Source: Lacticaseibacillus chiayiensis (lineage in GTDB: Bacteria > Bacillota > Bacilli > Lactobacillales > Lactobacillaceae). From it: a stretch of 62,273 nt of DNA. The stretch lies in the NCBI RefSeq assembly GCF_004123795.1, contig NZ_MSSM01000027.1, positions 4 to 62,276 of the forward strand, given 5' to 3'. The position numbers and the translations under genes are program-made. Under the pieces are notes generated by a model. It saw nothing but the letters and a program-made list of their open reading frames with translations. It had not been told where the DNA came from and made no database searches. This document shows positions 1-7,343 of this stretch, in pieces. Positions within the stretch are counted from its first letter, which is position 1. Each line of letters begins with the position of its first letter.

Positions 1-1
1 C

Positions 2-169
2 TGGTGGAACGAATTTAAACTGCGGTGGATGGATCGTCATCCAATGGCAAAGACTTACAAGGAATTCGTCCAGCTCGTTGAAGATGGGATCCACTATTTC
101 AATCACGATAATCGTTCAGGACAAAGAGACGGCCTTACCCCAGAAGAATACTGGAATAAGGCCATCTAA
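2..169 (+). mobile_element. IS3-family transposase, C-terminal remnant
   Basis: An open frame enters from the window edge and encodes 55 residues ending at TAA 167-169. The residues include YFNHDN and RDGLTPEEYWNKA. This matches the C-terminal tail of IS3/IS150-type OrfB integrases, where YNxxR...LxxxSPxEYR follows the DDE core. The DDE residues lie outside the window, so whether the element is intact cannot be judged. About 30 bases downstream is a small palindrome (198-212), possibly close to the right end of the element. Family recognition is by motif only. Confidence 0.75.
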
Positions 170-197
170 AAGCTACCAAAATTTTATATTATTTCAT

Positions 198-212
198 CTG
201 TCAACTTGACAG
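198..212. repeat. Small palindrome downstream of transposase remnant
   Basis: CTGTCAA-C-TTGACAG is a perfect 7-bp inverted repeat 29 bases after the transposase stop codon. It may be the terminal region of the IS element or a weak terminator. No target-site duplication can be tested, because the left end is outside the window. Confidence 0.4.
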
Positions 213-275
213 GGCCGACCGCAAAAACTGACGCCCTTAATCGTTAATCTGACTGATTGGGATCAAGTGTCGCCG

Positions 276-2090
276 TTAACTTTTAGCAGCCAGATCTTTG
301 TTAATCACAATGTTCTGGTACATCCAAGTTGTCATCAGATAATACAAACCGTAAAGTGCGATGAACACTCCGAATGGCACAATGAGATTATCATAAGGCG
401 CTTGCAGAATCATTTTGAACAGTTGTAATCCAAATAAAACGTGGATCATACCAACCACACCTGGCAGGAGGAAAAGAACCCCGATCTCCTGACGAATAGA
501 ACGACGCAAAACCTGTGGACGCGCGCCGATTTTTTGTAACATCAGGTAACGGCGCTTGTCATAATTGGCACCGGAAAGAATCTTAAACATCAAGGTTGAC
601 GCCAGCATCGCCAAGAACGAAAGACCTAAGAAGAAGCCCATAAAAGTAAGCCCGGAGTACATACCGTTGAGAATCGAATATGACACGAATTTTTGATCGG
701 TATCATTGCCCCATAATTTTGGATATTGTTTTTGCTGCAACGTCACGATCTTTTCAATGGTGTCGTAATTCTGGTTGAAGTTTTTGACTCTAAAGGTTGT
801 TAACGTTTCGGCATTCCCTAGCTTGGCAAATGTCGCATTATCGGTGACCCGAATCTGTTTACCGCGGTTGTTGCCGATGAAAATTCCAAAAGCACCGTAG
901 TATTTGGAAGCAATTTGGTTAAAGTTACGGCTTGTTAATGTGACTGTGCGTAACTTGCCTTTCATGCTTTGATCACGGATCTGAACCTTCAGCGGATGAG
1001 CGTCAAGTGCGCGTTGGCTAATATAAACCATTTTGTCATCCGACTTAATCGTATACTGCTGTTTTTCCGTCACGCCTTGTAACTTTTTCATTTCCGCTTG
1101 AGTCTGCGCATTCGGTGAGGCCACCGTCAAATCGTAAACCGTGTACTGGCTTGCCAACACCGGAATGTCGTGGGTAAATCCTAAGCCCACGGTAATCGCC
1201 CCTAATGCCAAGGCCACCAAAATGGACACAACCGACAGAATCCGCGTATAGTCACGAATCCGAAAACTCAACTGTGACAGCGTGAAGGTGTGCAGCTGTT
1301 TGGAAGCAAAGGAGCGGTCGCGTTTCAGCAAAGCAATCAATCCTACAAACACAGCATTAAATAAGAAATAGGTCCCCATCACGATGGTTACCAAAGCTGT
1401 CGGAATCGCTTTGAGGCCAATATGAAGCGCATTGGCCATGCAGTAATAGCCAACAGCCAGTAAAATCAAGCCTAGAACGACTTGTAAAGCAAAGATTCCT
1501 TTTTTCTGCTTGACCCGATTCGGCGTTTGCGCTTGCCGCAATAGCCGCATCATCGGCATTTTCAGCAACTTAGCCGTGTTGTAAATTGCCGATAAAATGA
1601 ACAACACAACGAAAAAACCAAATGTCCATAAAATCGCCGGCATCCAGAAAGCGGAAAAACCGGTTGCTTTAGCGTGCAGCGCATGAATCAGCCATTTGCC
1701 AATAAAATCCGTTCCAACCAAGCCGATTAAAACGCCAGCGAATGTTGCGAAGAGGCCAATCGCAACAGTTTCAAGAAAAATAAGCTGGCCGATTTTCCGA
1801 CCCTTGGCGCCGAGCATCATAAACATCGCATAATCACGCTGCCGCATACTCAGCAGAAAACTGTTGGCATAAACAATGTAGACAAACGTAATGATCGCCA
1901 GTAACACTGCGCCAAAGCCGAAAATGAACGGTGTGTAGCTAATCGGCGAATTTTGTTTTAAAAAACTGGTGTTGGTCGCCAAGGCCATGAACATATAAAA
2001 GACCGCGCTGGCAATCACCAAACCAGAGAATAACACCGCATAGTCACGAAAGCGGTTCTTTAAGCCGCCAAGTGCAAGTTTGCTTAACAT
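276..2090 (-). CDS. BceB-type ABC transporter permease
   Basis: This 604-residue membrane protein has the FtsX-like layout of peptide-antibiotic detoxification permeases. There are transmembrane segments in the first 300 residues, a large extracytoplasmic domain at about 310-490 (DLTVASPNAQ to KFVSYSIL), and three more helices at the C-terminus. The first residues, MLSKLALGGLKNRFRDY, are typical of the BceB/YtsD/VraE group. In that family the permease and its ATPase remove or sense bacitracin-like and lantibiotic peptides at the membrane. The ATPase gene lies 12 bases upstream in the same direction, so the two form an operon. No histidine kinase or response regulator gene is adjacent, so this looks like an orphan detoxification module. 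The substrate is unknown. Confidence 0.9.
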   Translation of the reverse strand: MLSKLALGGLKNRFRDYAVLFSGLVIASAVFYMFMALATNTSFLKQNSPISYTPFIFGFGAVLLAIITFVYIVYANSFLLSMRQRDYAMFMMLGAKGRKIGQLIFLETVAIGLFATFAGVLIGLVGTDFIGKWLIHALHAKATGFSAFWMPAILWTFGFFVVLFILSAIYNTAKLLKMPMMRLLRQAQTPNRVKQKKGIFALQVVLGLILLAVGYYCMANALHIGLKAIPTALVTIVMGTYFLFNAVFVGLIALLKRDRSFASKQLHTFTLSQLSFRIRDYTRILSVVSILVALALGAITVGLGFTHDIPVLASQYTVYDLTVASPNAQTQAEMKKLQGVTEKQQYTIKSDDKMVYISQRALDAHPLKVQIRDQSMKGKLRTVTLTSRNFNQIASKYYGAFGIFIGNNRGKQIRVTDNATFAKLGNAETLTTFRVKNFNQNYDTIEKIVTLQQKQYPKLWGNDTDQKFVSYSILNGMYSGLTFMGFFLGLSFLAMLASTLMFKILSGANYDKRRYLMLQKIGARPQVLRRSIRQEIGVLFLLPGVVGMIHVLFGLQLFKMILQAPYDNLIVPFGVFIALYGLYYLMTTWMYQNIVINKDLAAKS

Positions 2091-2102
2091 AGACCCCGCT
2101 CC

Positions 2103-2861
2103 TTACTTTTGAAATGTGCCAAGGGTTTCCAGAATTTCCTGGTAGAACGCTTCTTGGCTCTTATCGCCGTGCACCAATTCAGATCCGATCTGACCATCTT
2201 TAATGAAAAGAATACGGCTCGCATAACTTGCGGAAAACGGATCATGGGTCACGAGTAAAATCGAAACCCCGTGATTTTTGTTTAAGTCATCCATGGTATC
2301 TAGCAATTCACGTGCAGCTTTGGAATCCAAGGCGCCAGTCGGTTCATCACCAAACAAAATGTCCGGTTGTTGCACCAAGGCACGTGCAGCGGCAACGCGT
2401 TGCTTTTGCCCACCGGATAACTCGGTTGGATAATGATCAAGCACTGCGTTAATGCCTAAAGTTGCCGCAATTTGATCAACCGCCGCTTGTTGCTTTTTGG
2501 CACTGACATTTTGCAACGCCAACGGCAAGGCGATGTTTTCACGTCCGGTCAAATTCTCCAATAAATTAAAATCCTGGAAAATGAAGCCGATTTTCTTTGC
2601 GCGAAAATCCGAAAGTGCGTTGCCTTTTAGCTTAGTAACATCTTCGCCTTTAATTCGTACGGCACCGGCAGTCGGACGATCAAGCGTACTAAGAATGTTC
2701 AGTAATGTTGTTTTTCCTGAGCCAGAAGCCCCCATAATTCCTACGAATTCACCGGGTTCGACTTGGAAACTAACACCTTTTAATGCAGGTGTCTGCTTTT
2801 CACCACGTTTACCATAAGTCTTGGTCACATTTTCAACCGTCACAACGGGTTGTCTGTTCAT
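2103..2861 (-). CDS. BceA-type ABC transporter ATPase
   Basis: This 252-residue nucleotide-binding protein energises the permease encoded just downstream. Visible motifs are Walker A GASGSGKTT (about 44-52), the signature LSGGQKQR, Walker B ILFGDEPTGALD and the H-loop LLVTHD. These place it in the MacB/LolD/BceA class that pairs with FtsX-like permeases. The ATG is preceded by a GGAGG-type site (about 2866-2871). The promoter region carries a 37-nt site at 2940-2976 that recurs upstream of the YxeA gene, which points to control by a BceR-like response regulator encoded elsewhere. Family assignment is firm; the drug specificity is not known. Confidence 0.92.
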   Translation of the reverse strand: MNRQPVVTVENVTKTYGKRGEKQTPALKGVSFQVEPGEFVGIMGASGSGKTTLLNILSTLDRPTAGAVRIKGEDVTKLKGNALSDFRAKKIGFIFQDFNLLENLTGRENIALPLALQNVSAKKQQAAVDQIAATLGINAVLDHYPTELSGGQKQRVAAARALVQQPDILFGDEPTGALDSKAARELLDTMDDLNKNHGVSILLVTHDPFSASYASRILFIKDGQIGSELVHGDKSQEAFYQEILETLGTFQK

Positions 2862-2901
2862 GATAATCCTCCATCTGCTTGTTTACTTTCTGAATAAAGT
2901 T

Positions 2902-2907
2902 ATCATA
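2902..2907 (-). promoter_or_regulatory. -10 box of bceAB-like operon
   Basis: On the minus strand TATGAT lies about 40 bases before the start codon. The corresponding -35 position is poor (AGGAAA), as expected for a promoter that needs an activator. The activator site proposed at 2940-2976 begins 32 bases further upstream. Inferred from sequence only. Confidence 0.5.
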
Positions 2908-2939
2908 CCGGCTCTAGATCGGCATTTCCTGATAATGGG

Positions 2940-2976
2940 CTAACAAACGCCCTTTTCAACCTAACGTCTTTGTAAG
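2940..2976 (-). promoter_or_regulatory. Candidate BceR-like response-regulator site (copy 1)
   Basis: On the minus strand the 37-nt block starts CTTACAAA, has CGTTAG at positions 11-16, and ends TTTGTTAG. The outer octamers are near-perfect inverted repeats (7 of 8). A second block with identical spacing and the same three invariant parts lies at 3630-3666 in front of the YxeA gene. Binding by a specific regulator is inferred. Confidence 0.65.
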
Positions 2977-3164
2977 CGACTTTAGTTTTTCTTTACTTGT
3001 CTAAGGTGGCTTCTGTTATTTCAAAATAGTTTGGCCAGCGCCCACTAATAGACGCTGTCACATGTAAAAGCCATGCATATTCAGGCAAAAGAAAAACAAG
3101 GCCGCGATCTTCCAAACTGCATCAATCTAGACCTTGTTTCTCCTTAGTTTATACACTCGTTGGT

Positions 3165-3509
3165 TTATTGTAATTTGTCTCTGGCCGCTTTCGGAACGTC
3201 CTTAGAAGGAACCCCTTGCCAGCGGGTGATGCCACGTTTTTCGTTGTAAGTCATCTTGAGATAGGCATTCATCTTCAAAGGACGATCCCGGAAAACCTTA
3301 AACTTCAGTTGTTTAGCTTGGCCTTTTTCATCATAGCCGGTTAGCTGGTAAGCATATTGCTTGTTGCCTTCGCTGTCATTTGATGCCTTGCCCGTTTCGG
3401 TGATCCTCGTATAGTAGCTCGGACCGCCATAGCTAAAATGTTGATAAGCTTTCATGGCACCGAATCCCAGCACGATCAAGGCAATAAGCCCTATTAGCAT
3501 TTTTTTCAA
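3165..3509 (-). CDS. YxeA-family small secreted or membrane-anchored protein
   Basis: This is a 114-residue protein with an N-terminal hydrophobic segment (about 4-20, LIGLIALIVLGFGAMKAY). An extracytoplasmic OB-like domain with YYTRI, YAYQLTGYDEKG and YLKMTYNEKRGITRW follows. These are hallmarks of the YxeA/DUF1093 family. Members are often found beside or co-regulated with Bce-type peptide-resistance transporters in Firmicutes. Here the gene sits upstream of the bceAB-like operon but has its own promoter region, which contains the second copy (3630-3666) of the 37-nt site seen before bceA. The molecular function of the family is not established. Confidence 0.8.
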   Translation of the reverse strand: MKKMLIGLIALIVLGFGAMKAYQHFSYGGPSYYTRITETGKASNDSEGNKQYAYQLTGYDEKGQAKQLKFKVFRDRPLKMNAYLKMTYNEKRGITRWQGVPSKDVPKAARDKLQ

Positions 3510-3629
3510 TGTCGTTTCGCCCCTTTTTAAAGTCCAACCGTTGCAGCGATTCGGGAAATGATGGTTCCCACAGCTGTCAGGCTTACAGATAGTTTATCAA
3601 GAGAGGCGCGAAATCGAAAAGAGAATTGG

Positions 3630-3666
3630 CTAACAAATCACAAGATGTAACTAACGGGTTTGTAAG
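3630..3666 (-). promoter_or_regulatory. Candidate BceR-like response-regulator site (copy 2)
   Basis: This block has the same 37-nt architecture as 2940-2976. On the minus strand it has CTTACAAA, two variable bases, CGTTAG, then 13 largely different bases and TTTGTTAG. A -10-like hexamer (TAAACT, 3591-3596) lies at nearly the same distance downstream as in copy 1. Conservation of only the outer and central parts, at fixed spacing, suggests a protein site rather than a recent duplication. Confidence 0.65.
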
Positions 3667-3720
3667 CAGAAATCGCGGTATAAATTGTCAGTACGCAAAA
3701 AGCCCATCAGATCAGGCACA

Positions 3721-3798
3721 CTAACAATTGGCGGCAATATGGCCACTGCCAGCTTTACATTTAGTACAAACTGACTGCGCGGACGGTTCATTCATCAT
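3721..3798 (-). CDS. Possible 25-residue cysteine-containing peptide
   Basis: A tiny frame begins ATG ATG inside the end of the upstream 120-residue gene and encodes VCTKCKAG...H...NC before TAG at 3721-3723. The Cx2C...H...C arrangement could bind zinc. No Shine-Dalgarno sequence is visible, so it could also be the out-of-frame original tail of the upstream gene. Evidence is weak. Confidence 0.2.
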   Translation of the reverse strand: MMNEPSAQSVCTKCKAGSGHIAANC

Positions 3799-4150
3799 GC
3801 AAAACGATCTGGCTGGCACTTGCTTCCAAACTCGCCAACACATCCTGCTGTGCGATGAAATCCAGCCAACTTTGCTGCGGATCCCGTTCATCTTCTTCTA
3901 TGTAGCGTTTCAAGTTGCAATAAGCGCTGCAGATGAACTGCTCCACCATCGCATCAACCGCCTTTTCTTCCCAAGCTAAATCTCTTTTGGTCGCGGGACA
4001 TCCTTGTGTGGACTTCAACCGTTGATAAACTGTAGCCCGCTGCCGAAAAACGCTGACGGCATGGCAATGGGTCATCACATATTCTTCAAACACTTCATGA
4101 TTCAAACTTCCGCCTTCTTTAATTGATTGAGCGATTATGCTTGTCATCAT
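3788..4150 (-). CDS. Hypothetical protein, 120 residues
   Basis: I do not recognise this protein. It is soluble and rich in charged and helical stretches (VFRQRATVYQRLKS, AVDAMVEQFICSAYCNLKRYIEEDERD), with no membrane segment or signal peptide. The length and Trp/Arg pattern are loosely reminiscent of a sigma-factor-like or helical regulatory protein, but no defining motif is visible. The start ATG ATG has only an A-rich upstream sequence and no good ribosome binding site. It stands alone between the YxeA gene and a small membrane protein. Its 3' end overlaps a Cys-containing small frame, so a frameshift near the end cannot be excluded. Confidence 0.5.
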   Translation of the reverse strand: MMTSIIAQSIKEGGSLNHEVFEEYVMTHCHAVSVFRQRATVYQRLKSTQGCPATKRDLAWEEKAVDAMVEQFICSAYCNLKRYIEEDERDPQQSWLDFIAQQDVLASLEASASQIVLHDE

Positions 4151-4282
4151 TTTAACATGGCGAGCGTTGATTCAGGATGTGGCGCCGGTGACGGTATATT
4201 TTCAGCCTCCATTTGGCATCATGTGGCACGATTTTATGATCAACCAATATCTTCTTTCTCTCTCAGTACAGTTCAAGCTACT

Positions 4283-4549
4283 TTAAGCCATAACTTCTTC
4301 CACCCCTATCACGATTAGAATAAGTGAAACGGGAATCAAAACAATGCCAAAAAATAAAGAAGCCCGTCGGTAAGGATTGTTTACGCCAAGACGCTTAAAA
4401 AACCACCCTGCCAATAGAACAAGAAGCATGATACCAAATGGCGAATCTCCAAGCGTCTCTTGTGCATCATTTTCACGAAGCTTCAAAAATGCCCCTACAA
4501 ACACGCAACTGTTGAAGGCGCAGAGGAACCCGAGTAATAATGTGAACAT
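4283..4549 (-). CDS. Small membrane protein, unknown function
   Basis: This 88-residue protein has about three hydrophobic segments: FTLLLGFLCAFNSCVFVGAF near residues 2-21, FGIMLLVLLAGWFF, and ASLFFGIVLIPVSLILIVIG. The chosen ATG at 4549 follows AAGGA at a suitable distance. The longer frame opening at 4591 would add 14 polar residues without a better site. No family is recognised. It lies just downstream of the AbiE locus in the same orientation but separated by about 90 bases. Confidence 0.55.
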   Translation of the reverse strand: MFTLLLGFLCAFNSCVFVGAFLKLRENDAQETLGDSPFGIMLLVLLAGWFFKRLGVNNPYRRASLFFGIVLIPVSLILIVIGVEEVMA

Positions 4550-4641
4550 GTCATCATTCCTTGTTTTGTCTAAACCTGGGTTGCGTATCAAAACTCAATG
4601 TTTAAATGTGCTAGCTAAACTCATCCGATTAACCTGGACAA

Positions 4642-5498
4642 CTAAAGTTCACTCCGCCTAACTAAATCAACTGCCGCATCGCACGTCGCCTCAAACTCAA
4701 TACCGCGTGCATATTCATTGCGCTCTTGATATGCTTCCCATAAACTTTTCAAATTCTGGTTATCCCGCAGAGATTGAATCGTTGAGATATAACTTGGCAA
4801 CAACATCCCTGTGCCCCGAAGCTTTGTGGTCGTTCGCAATGCCGACTTTAACGTCTTAAAGTCAATGTTTTGAATTTGCACTTTATCAAACAAATACAAA
4901 TCGTAATAGTCTTTCAATCGCGTGTTCAAATCTATTCTTGCCACCATTGATTCCAATTTTTCCGATAGAATCGTCTCCACATTGTACGCCATGATTGTAA
5001 TATTCTGATCATTGAATATGGTGCGATGATGCCATAAAATTTCACGTGGCGTAATGACATCTCCAGTTGAAACATCGATACTTGTCACAATCTCGCTGGC
5101 AAATATTTTGGCTTGTACTTTAACGCGAAAACCTGAATAGTCGGCAGCAGCAACCCGAATATCGTTAATTTTAGTGATCCGCATGTTAATGTCACTCTCA
5201 GGGTCATTCATATCTGCGATTTCCGAGAAAACTTTGATAACCTTTTCCTTGGTAACAGGCAGTCCCTTGATTGACGTATCAATATCACGTGTTGAACGGG
5301 TATCAACGCCCAACATGGATGCAATCAAAAGCCACCCTTTAAAATTAAATTGTCCCGATACCTTGATTTAGAAATCCGATAGACAATCTCATCCAGCACA
5401 ACTTCCTGCATCAACAATTGCGGGTCAAGTTGTTTTTGTTTTGCCATATTTCTAACTTTCGCCTTGAACTGCTGACCGTTGGTGACGCCAAGTTTCAT
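4642..5498 (-). pseudogene. AbiEii-type nucleotidyltransferase toxin gene, frameshifted
   Basis: The reading frame starts at ATG 5498, overlapping the stop of the AbiEi-like antitoxin gene as ATGA. It runs MKLGVTNGQQFKAK... to NLILKGGF and then hits TGA at about 5331. The second part (LIASMLG...RSTRDIDTSI, to 4642) continues one base out of phase. Together they form a type IV toxin of the nucleotidyltransferase fold, where GG...DxD binds nucleotide and metal. The break lies in GGCTTTTGA; one more T would restore GGF-LIASMLG. A TTG at 5328 could start a truncated 228-residue product, but that would lack the GG motif. A true mutation or a homopolymer sequencing error fits best. The toxin is probably inactive if the sequence is right. 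Confidence 0.75.
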
Positions 5499-6106
5499 AA
5501 AAGTACCTCCATATATGTCCTAATTTGGTCTTTCACGTTAAAGATATCAGCGTATTCACTTAATCGATGCAGGTTCTTATTTTTCATCCTTGAAAATGAC
5601 ACCATTGCTTGCTGAATCGTTTCTGCATCTGATCGATCGCGCGTTCTTAGAATATCGCATAATGTGCGTTCAACGTTATAAGTTCGCACCAGATGCTGAC
5701 CCGGACTTTTAACAAGTTCTGCACCAAGTTCATACCACGCTAAATTTTGACGATAGACCTTAACCGGATATTGATTGATCTTAGTTGGGTGATAGTTTTG
5801 TGGAAAGTTCATCTCATACGTGCCTGGAGCCCGATCAGTCATATCATGTAAAAATAATGCCGTATCCTTAAAATAAATCCCCTTGCGAAACCGATACTGC
5901 AGAATATACATGTTATCTTCAAAAATAGCCGGATCAATGTACACACCACGATCCACCCGTTCTAATTTTCCGGCTCGAGTTAGTTCTCCGAGTATATGTG
6001 GATCAATTCCCGCCTGATCAATTTGTCGTCGGGTTACCTGACCATTATTTGCATGCAGCAATTCGCTTATAGCATCTAGTTGCATTGTCTCATCTCCCAC
6101 ATTCAA
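5495..6106 (-). CDS. AbiEi-family antitoxin / transcriptional regulator
   Basis: This 203-residue protein has an N-terminal winged-helix region (about 10-50, LLHANNGQVTRRQIDQAGI...LERVDRGVYI) characteristic of AbiEi antitoxins. A C-terminal domain of about 140 residues (YFKDTALFLHDMTDRAP...VERTLCDILRTRDRSD) follows. AbiEi proteins repress their own operon and neutralise the AbiEii nucleotidyltransferase without forming a stable complex (type IV toxin-antitoxin). The stop codon overlaps the AbiEii start by four bases (ATGA), which implies translational coupling. Two ATG starts are possible: 6106, or 6085 at MQLDAISELL. In L. lactis AbiE confers phage abortive infection. Here the toxin partner is frameshifted. 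Confidence 0.85.
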   Translation of the reverse strand: MNVGDETMQLDAISELLHANNGQVTRRQIDQAGIDPHILGELTRAGKLERVDRGVYIDPAIFEDNMYILQYRFRKGIYFKDTALFLHDMTDRAPGTYEMNFPQNYHPTKINQYPVKVYRQNLAWYELGAELVKSPGQHLVRTYNVERTLCDILRTRDRSDAETIQQAMVSFSRMKNKNLHRLSEYADIFNVKDQIRTYMEVLL

Positions 6107-6245
6107 ACATCATTATAGAACACAACTATGTTTGATCGTGTAGTTTAATCAAAAACTAAAAATGTCGTGTCAAAATTTAGCGTCATAAAAATTGCCTGGA
6201 CTGGATGAAGGCAATCGTTGACCCATTGCAAATTTTTTAAAGCAA

Positions 6246-6280
6246 CAAAAAACACCTTCTCGAAATTTCGAGAAAGTGTT
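6246..6280 (-). terminator. Intrinsic terminator after rpsI
   Basis: On the minus strand AACACTTTCTCG-AAAT-TTCGAGAAGGTGTT forms a long stem and is followed by TTTTTTG. It lies 25 bases after the rpsI stop and ends the rplM-rpsI transcript. Confidence 0.85.
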
Positions 6281-6304
6281 GAACTCCAAATATTGATCGA
6301 ATGA

Positions 6305-6697
6305 TTAACGCTTGGAGAATTGTGAAGCCTTACGAGCCTTCTTCAAACCGTACTTCTTCCGTTCCTTCATACGAGGGTCACGGGTCAGCATGCCGGCCTT
6401 CTTAAGTGGGCCGCGGAAGTCAGGATCAACGGTCAACAAGGCACGGGCAATGCCGTGACGAGTTGCGCCAGCTTGGCCAGAGAAACCGCCGCCATTGACG
6501 TTAACAAGAACGTCGTAGCTGCCAGTAGTTTCAGTAATGCCAAATGGCTGCGTTAAATCGGTGATCAGGTTTTCATATGGAAGGTAGTCGCGAACGTCTT
6601 TACCGTTCATCGTGATCTTGCCGGTGCCAGGAACCAAACGGACCCGGGCAACGGAGTTCTTGCGACGACCTGTACCTGCGTATTGTACTTGTGCCAC
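6305..6697 (-). CDS. rpsI: 30S ribosomal protein S9
   Basis: This 130-residue protein begins with [20 protein letters not shown] and ends with the basic tail [12 protein letters not shown], whose C-terminal arginine reaches the P-site tRNA. It lies 13 bases after rplM, the universal L13-S9 pairing, and is followed by an intrinsic terminator. Length and sequence are full and typical. Confidence 0.98.
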   Translation of the reverse strand: MAQVQYAGTGRRKNSVARVRLVPGTGKITMNGKDVRDYLPYENLITDLTQPFGITETTGSYDVLVNVNGGGFSGQAGATRHGIARALLTVDPDFRGPLKKAGMLTRDPRMKERKKYGLKKARKASQFSKR

Positions 6698-6710
6698 AGT
6701 TATTGCCTCC

Positions 6711-7157
6711 TTAGATTAAGTTTGAAATGTCGAGTACTTCTGGCTTCTGTGCCAAATGCGGGTGTTCCTCCCCAGCATAGACATGAAGCTTCAAGAATTG
6801 CTGATGGCCAAGTGTATTCTTGGTCGGAAGCATCTTCTTAACAGAATATTCAACCAGACGTGCCGGGTTATCCCGTAAAAGATCCCCAGCGATTTCATGT
6901 TTCAAACCACCTGGATGCTGACTGTGACGATAGTAGATCTTGTCTGAGGCTTTTTTGCCAGTCAACTTTAGCTTCGAAGCGTTGATGACGATCACATTGT
7001 CACCGGTATCAACGTTTGGTGTGAATTGCGGCTTGTTCTTACCACGCAAGATCGAAGCAACGACGGATGACAGACGACCCAACGCAATATCCGTTGCATC
7101 GATCACATACCATTTACGTTCGATTTCACCTGGCTTAGCCAAAAATGTTGTACGCAC
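6711..7157 (-). CDS. rplM: 50S ribosomal protein L13
   Basis: This 148-residue protein carries the L13 signatures [17 protein letters not shown] and [13 protein letters not shown]. Translation starts at GTG, preceded by GGAGG nine bases upstream. A strong sigma-A promoter lies at 7241-7269. In many lactobacilli rplM directly follows truA. Here about 8 kb of unrelated genes separate them, and rplM has its own promoter. Confidence 0.98.
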   Translation of the reverse strand: MRTTFLAKPGEIERKWYVIDATDIALGRLSSVVASILRGKNKPQFTPNVDTGDNVIVINASKLKLTGKKASDKIYYRHSQHPGGLKHEIAGDLLRDNPARLVEYSVKKMLPTKNTLGHQQFLKLHVYAGEEHPHLAQKPEVLDISNLI

Positions 7158-7240
7158 GATTTGTTTCCTCCATAATTCTGTGCTTGTTTGAACACGTTAA
7201 GTTTCCGGGGCTTATCGTGGGGCAAACAATACCAGCTACT

Positions 7241-7269
7241 AGAATACCAACGATTCAGGCCTAAGTCAA
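7241..7269 (-). promoter_or_regulatory. rplM-rpsI promoter
   Basis: On the minus strand TTGACT (7264-7269) and TATTCT (7241-7246) are separated by 17 bases. The predicted start is about 75 bases before the GTG of rplM. The leader between them contains no obvious terminator. Confidence 0.8.
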
Positions 7270-7343
7270 TGTTAAATTACAGCACGACGCCACAAGTGAG
7301 CGTAATCGGTTGGCTTTTTCACATCATCCCAAAGCTTTTGCCG

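Noticed and set aside
5325-5340. Programmed -1 frameshift in the AbiEii gene
   Set aside because: GGCTTTTGA is not a canonical X-XXY-YYZ site and no stimulatory structure was found; a lost T is simpler.
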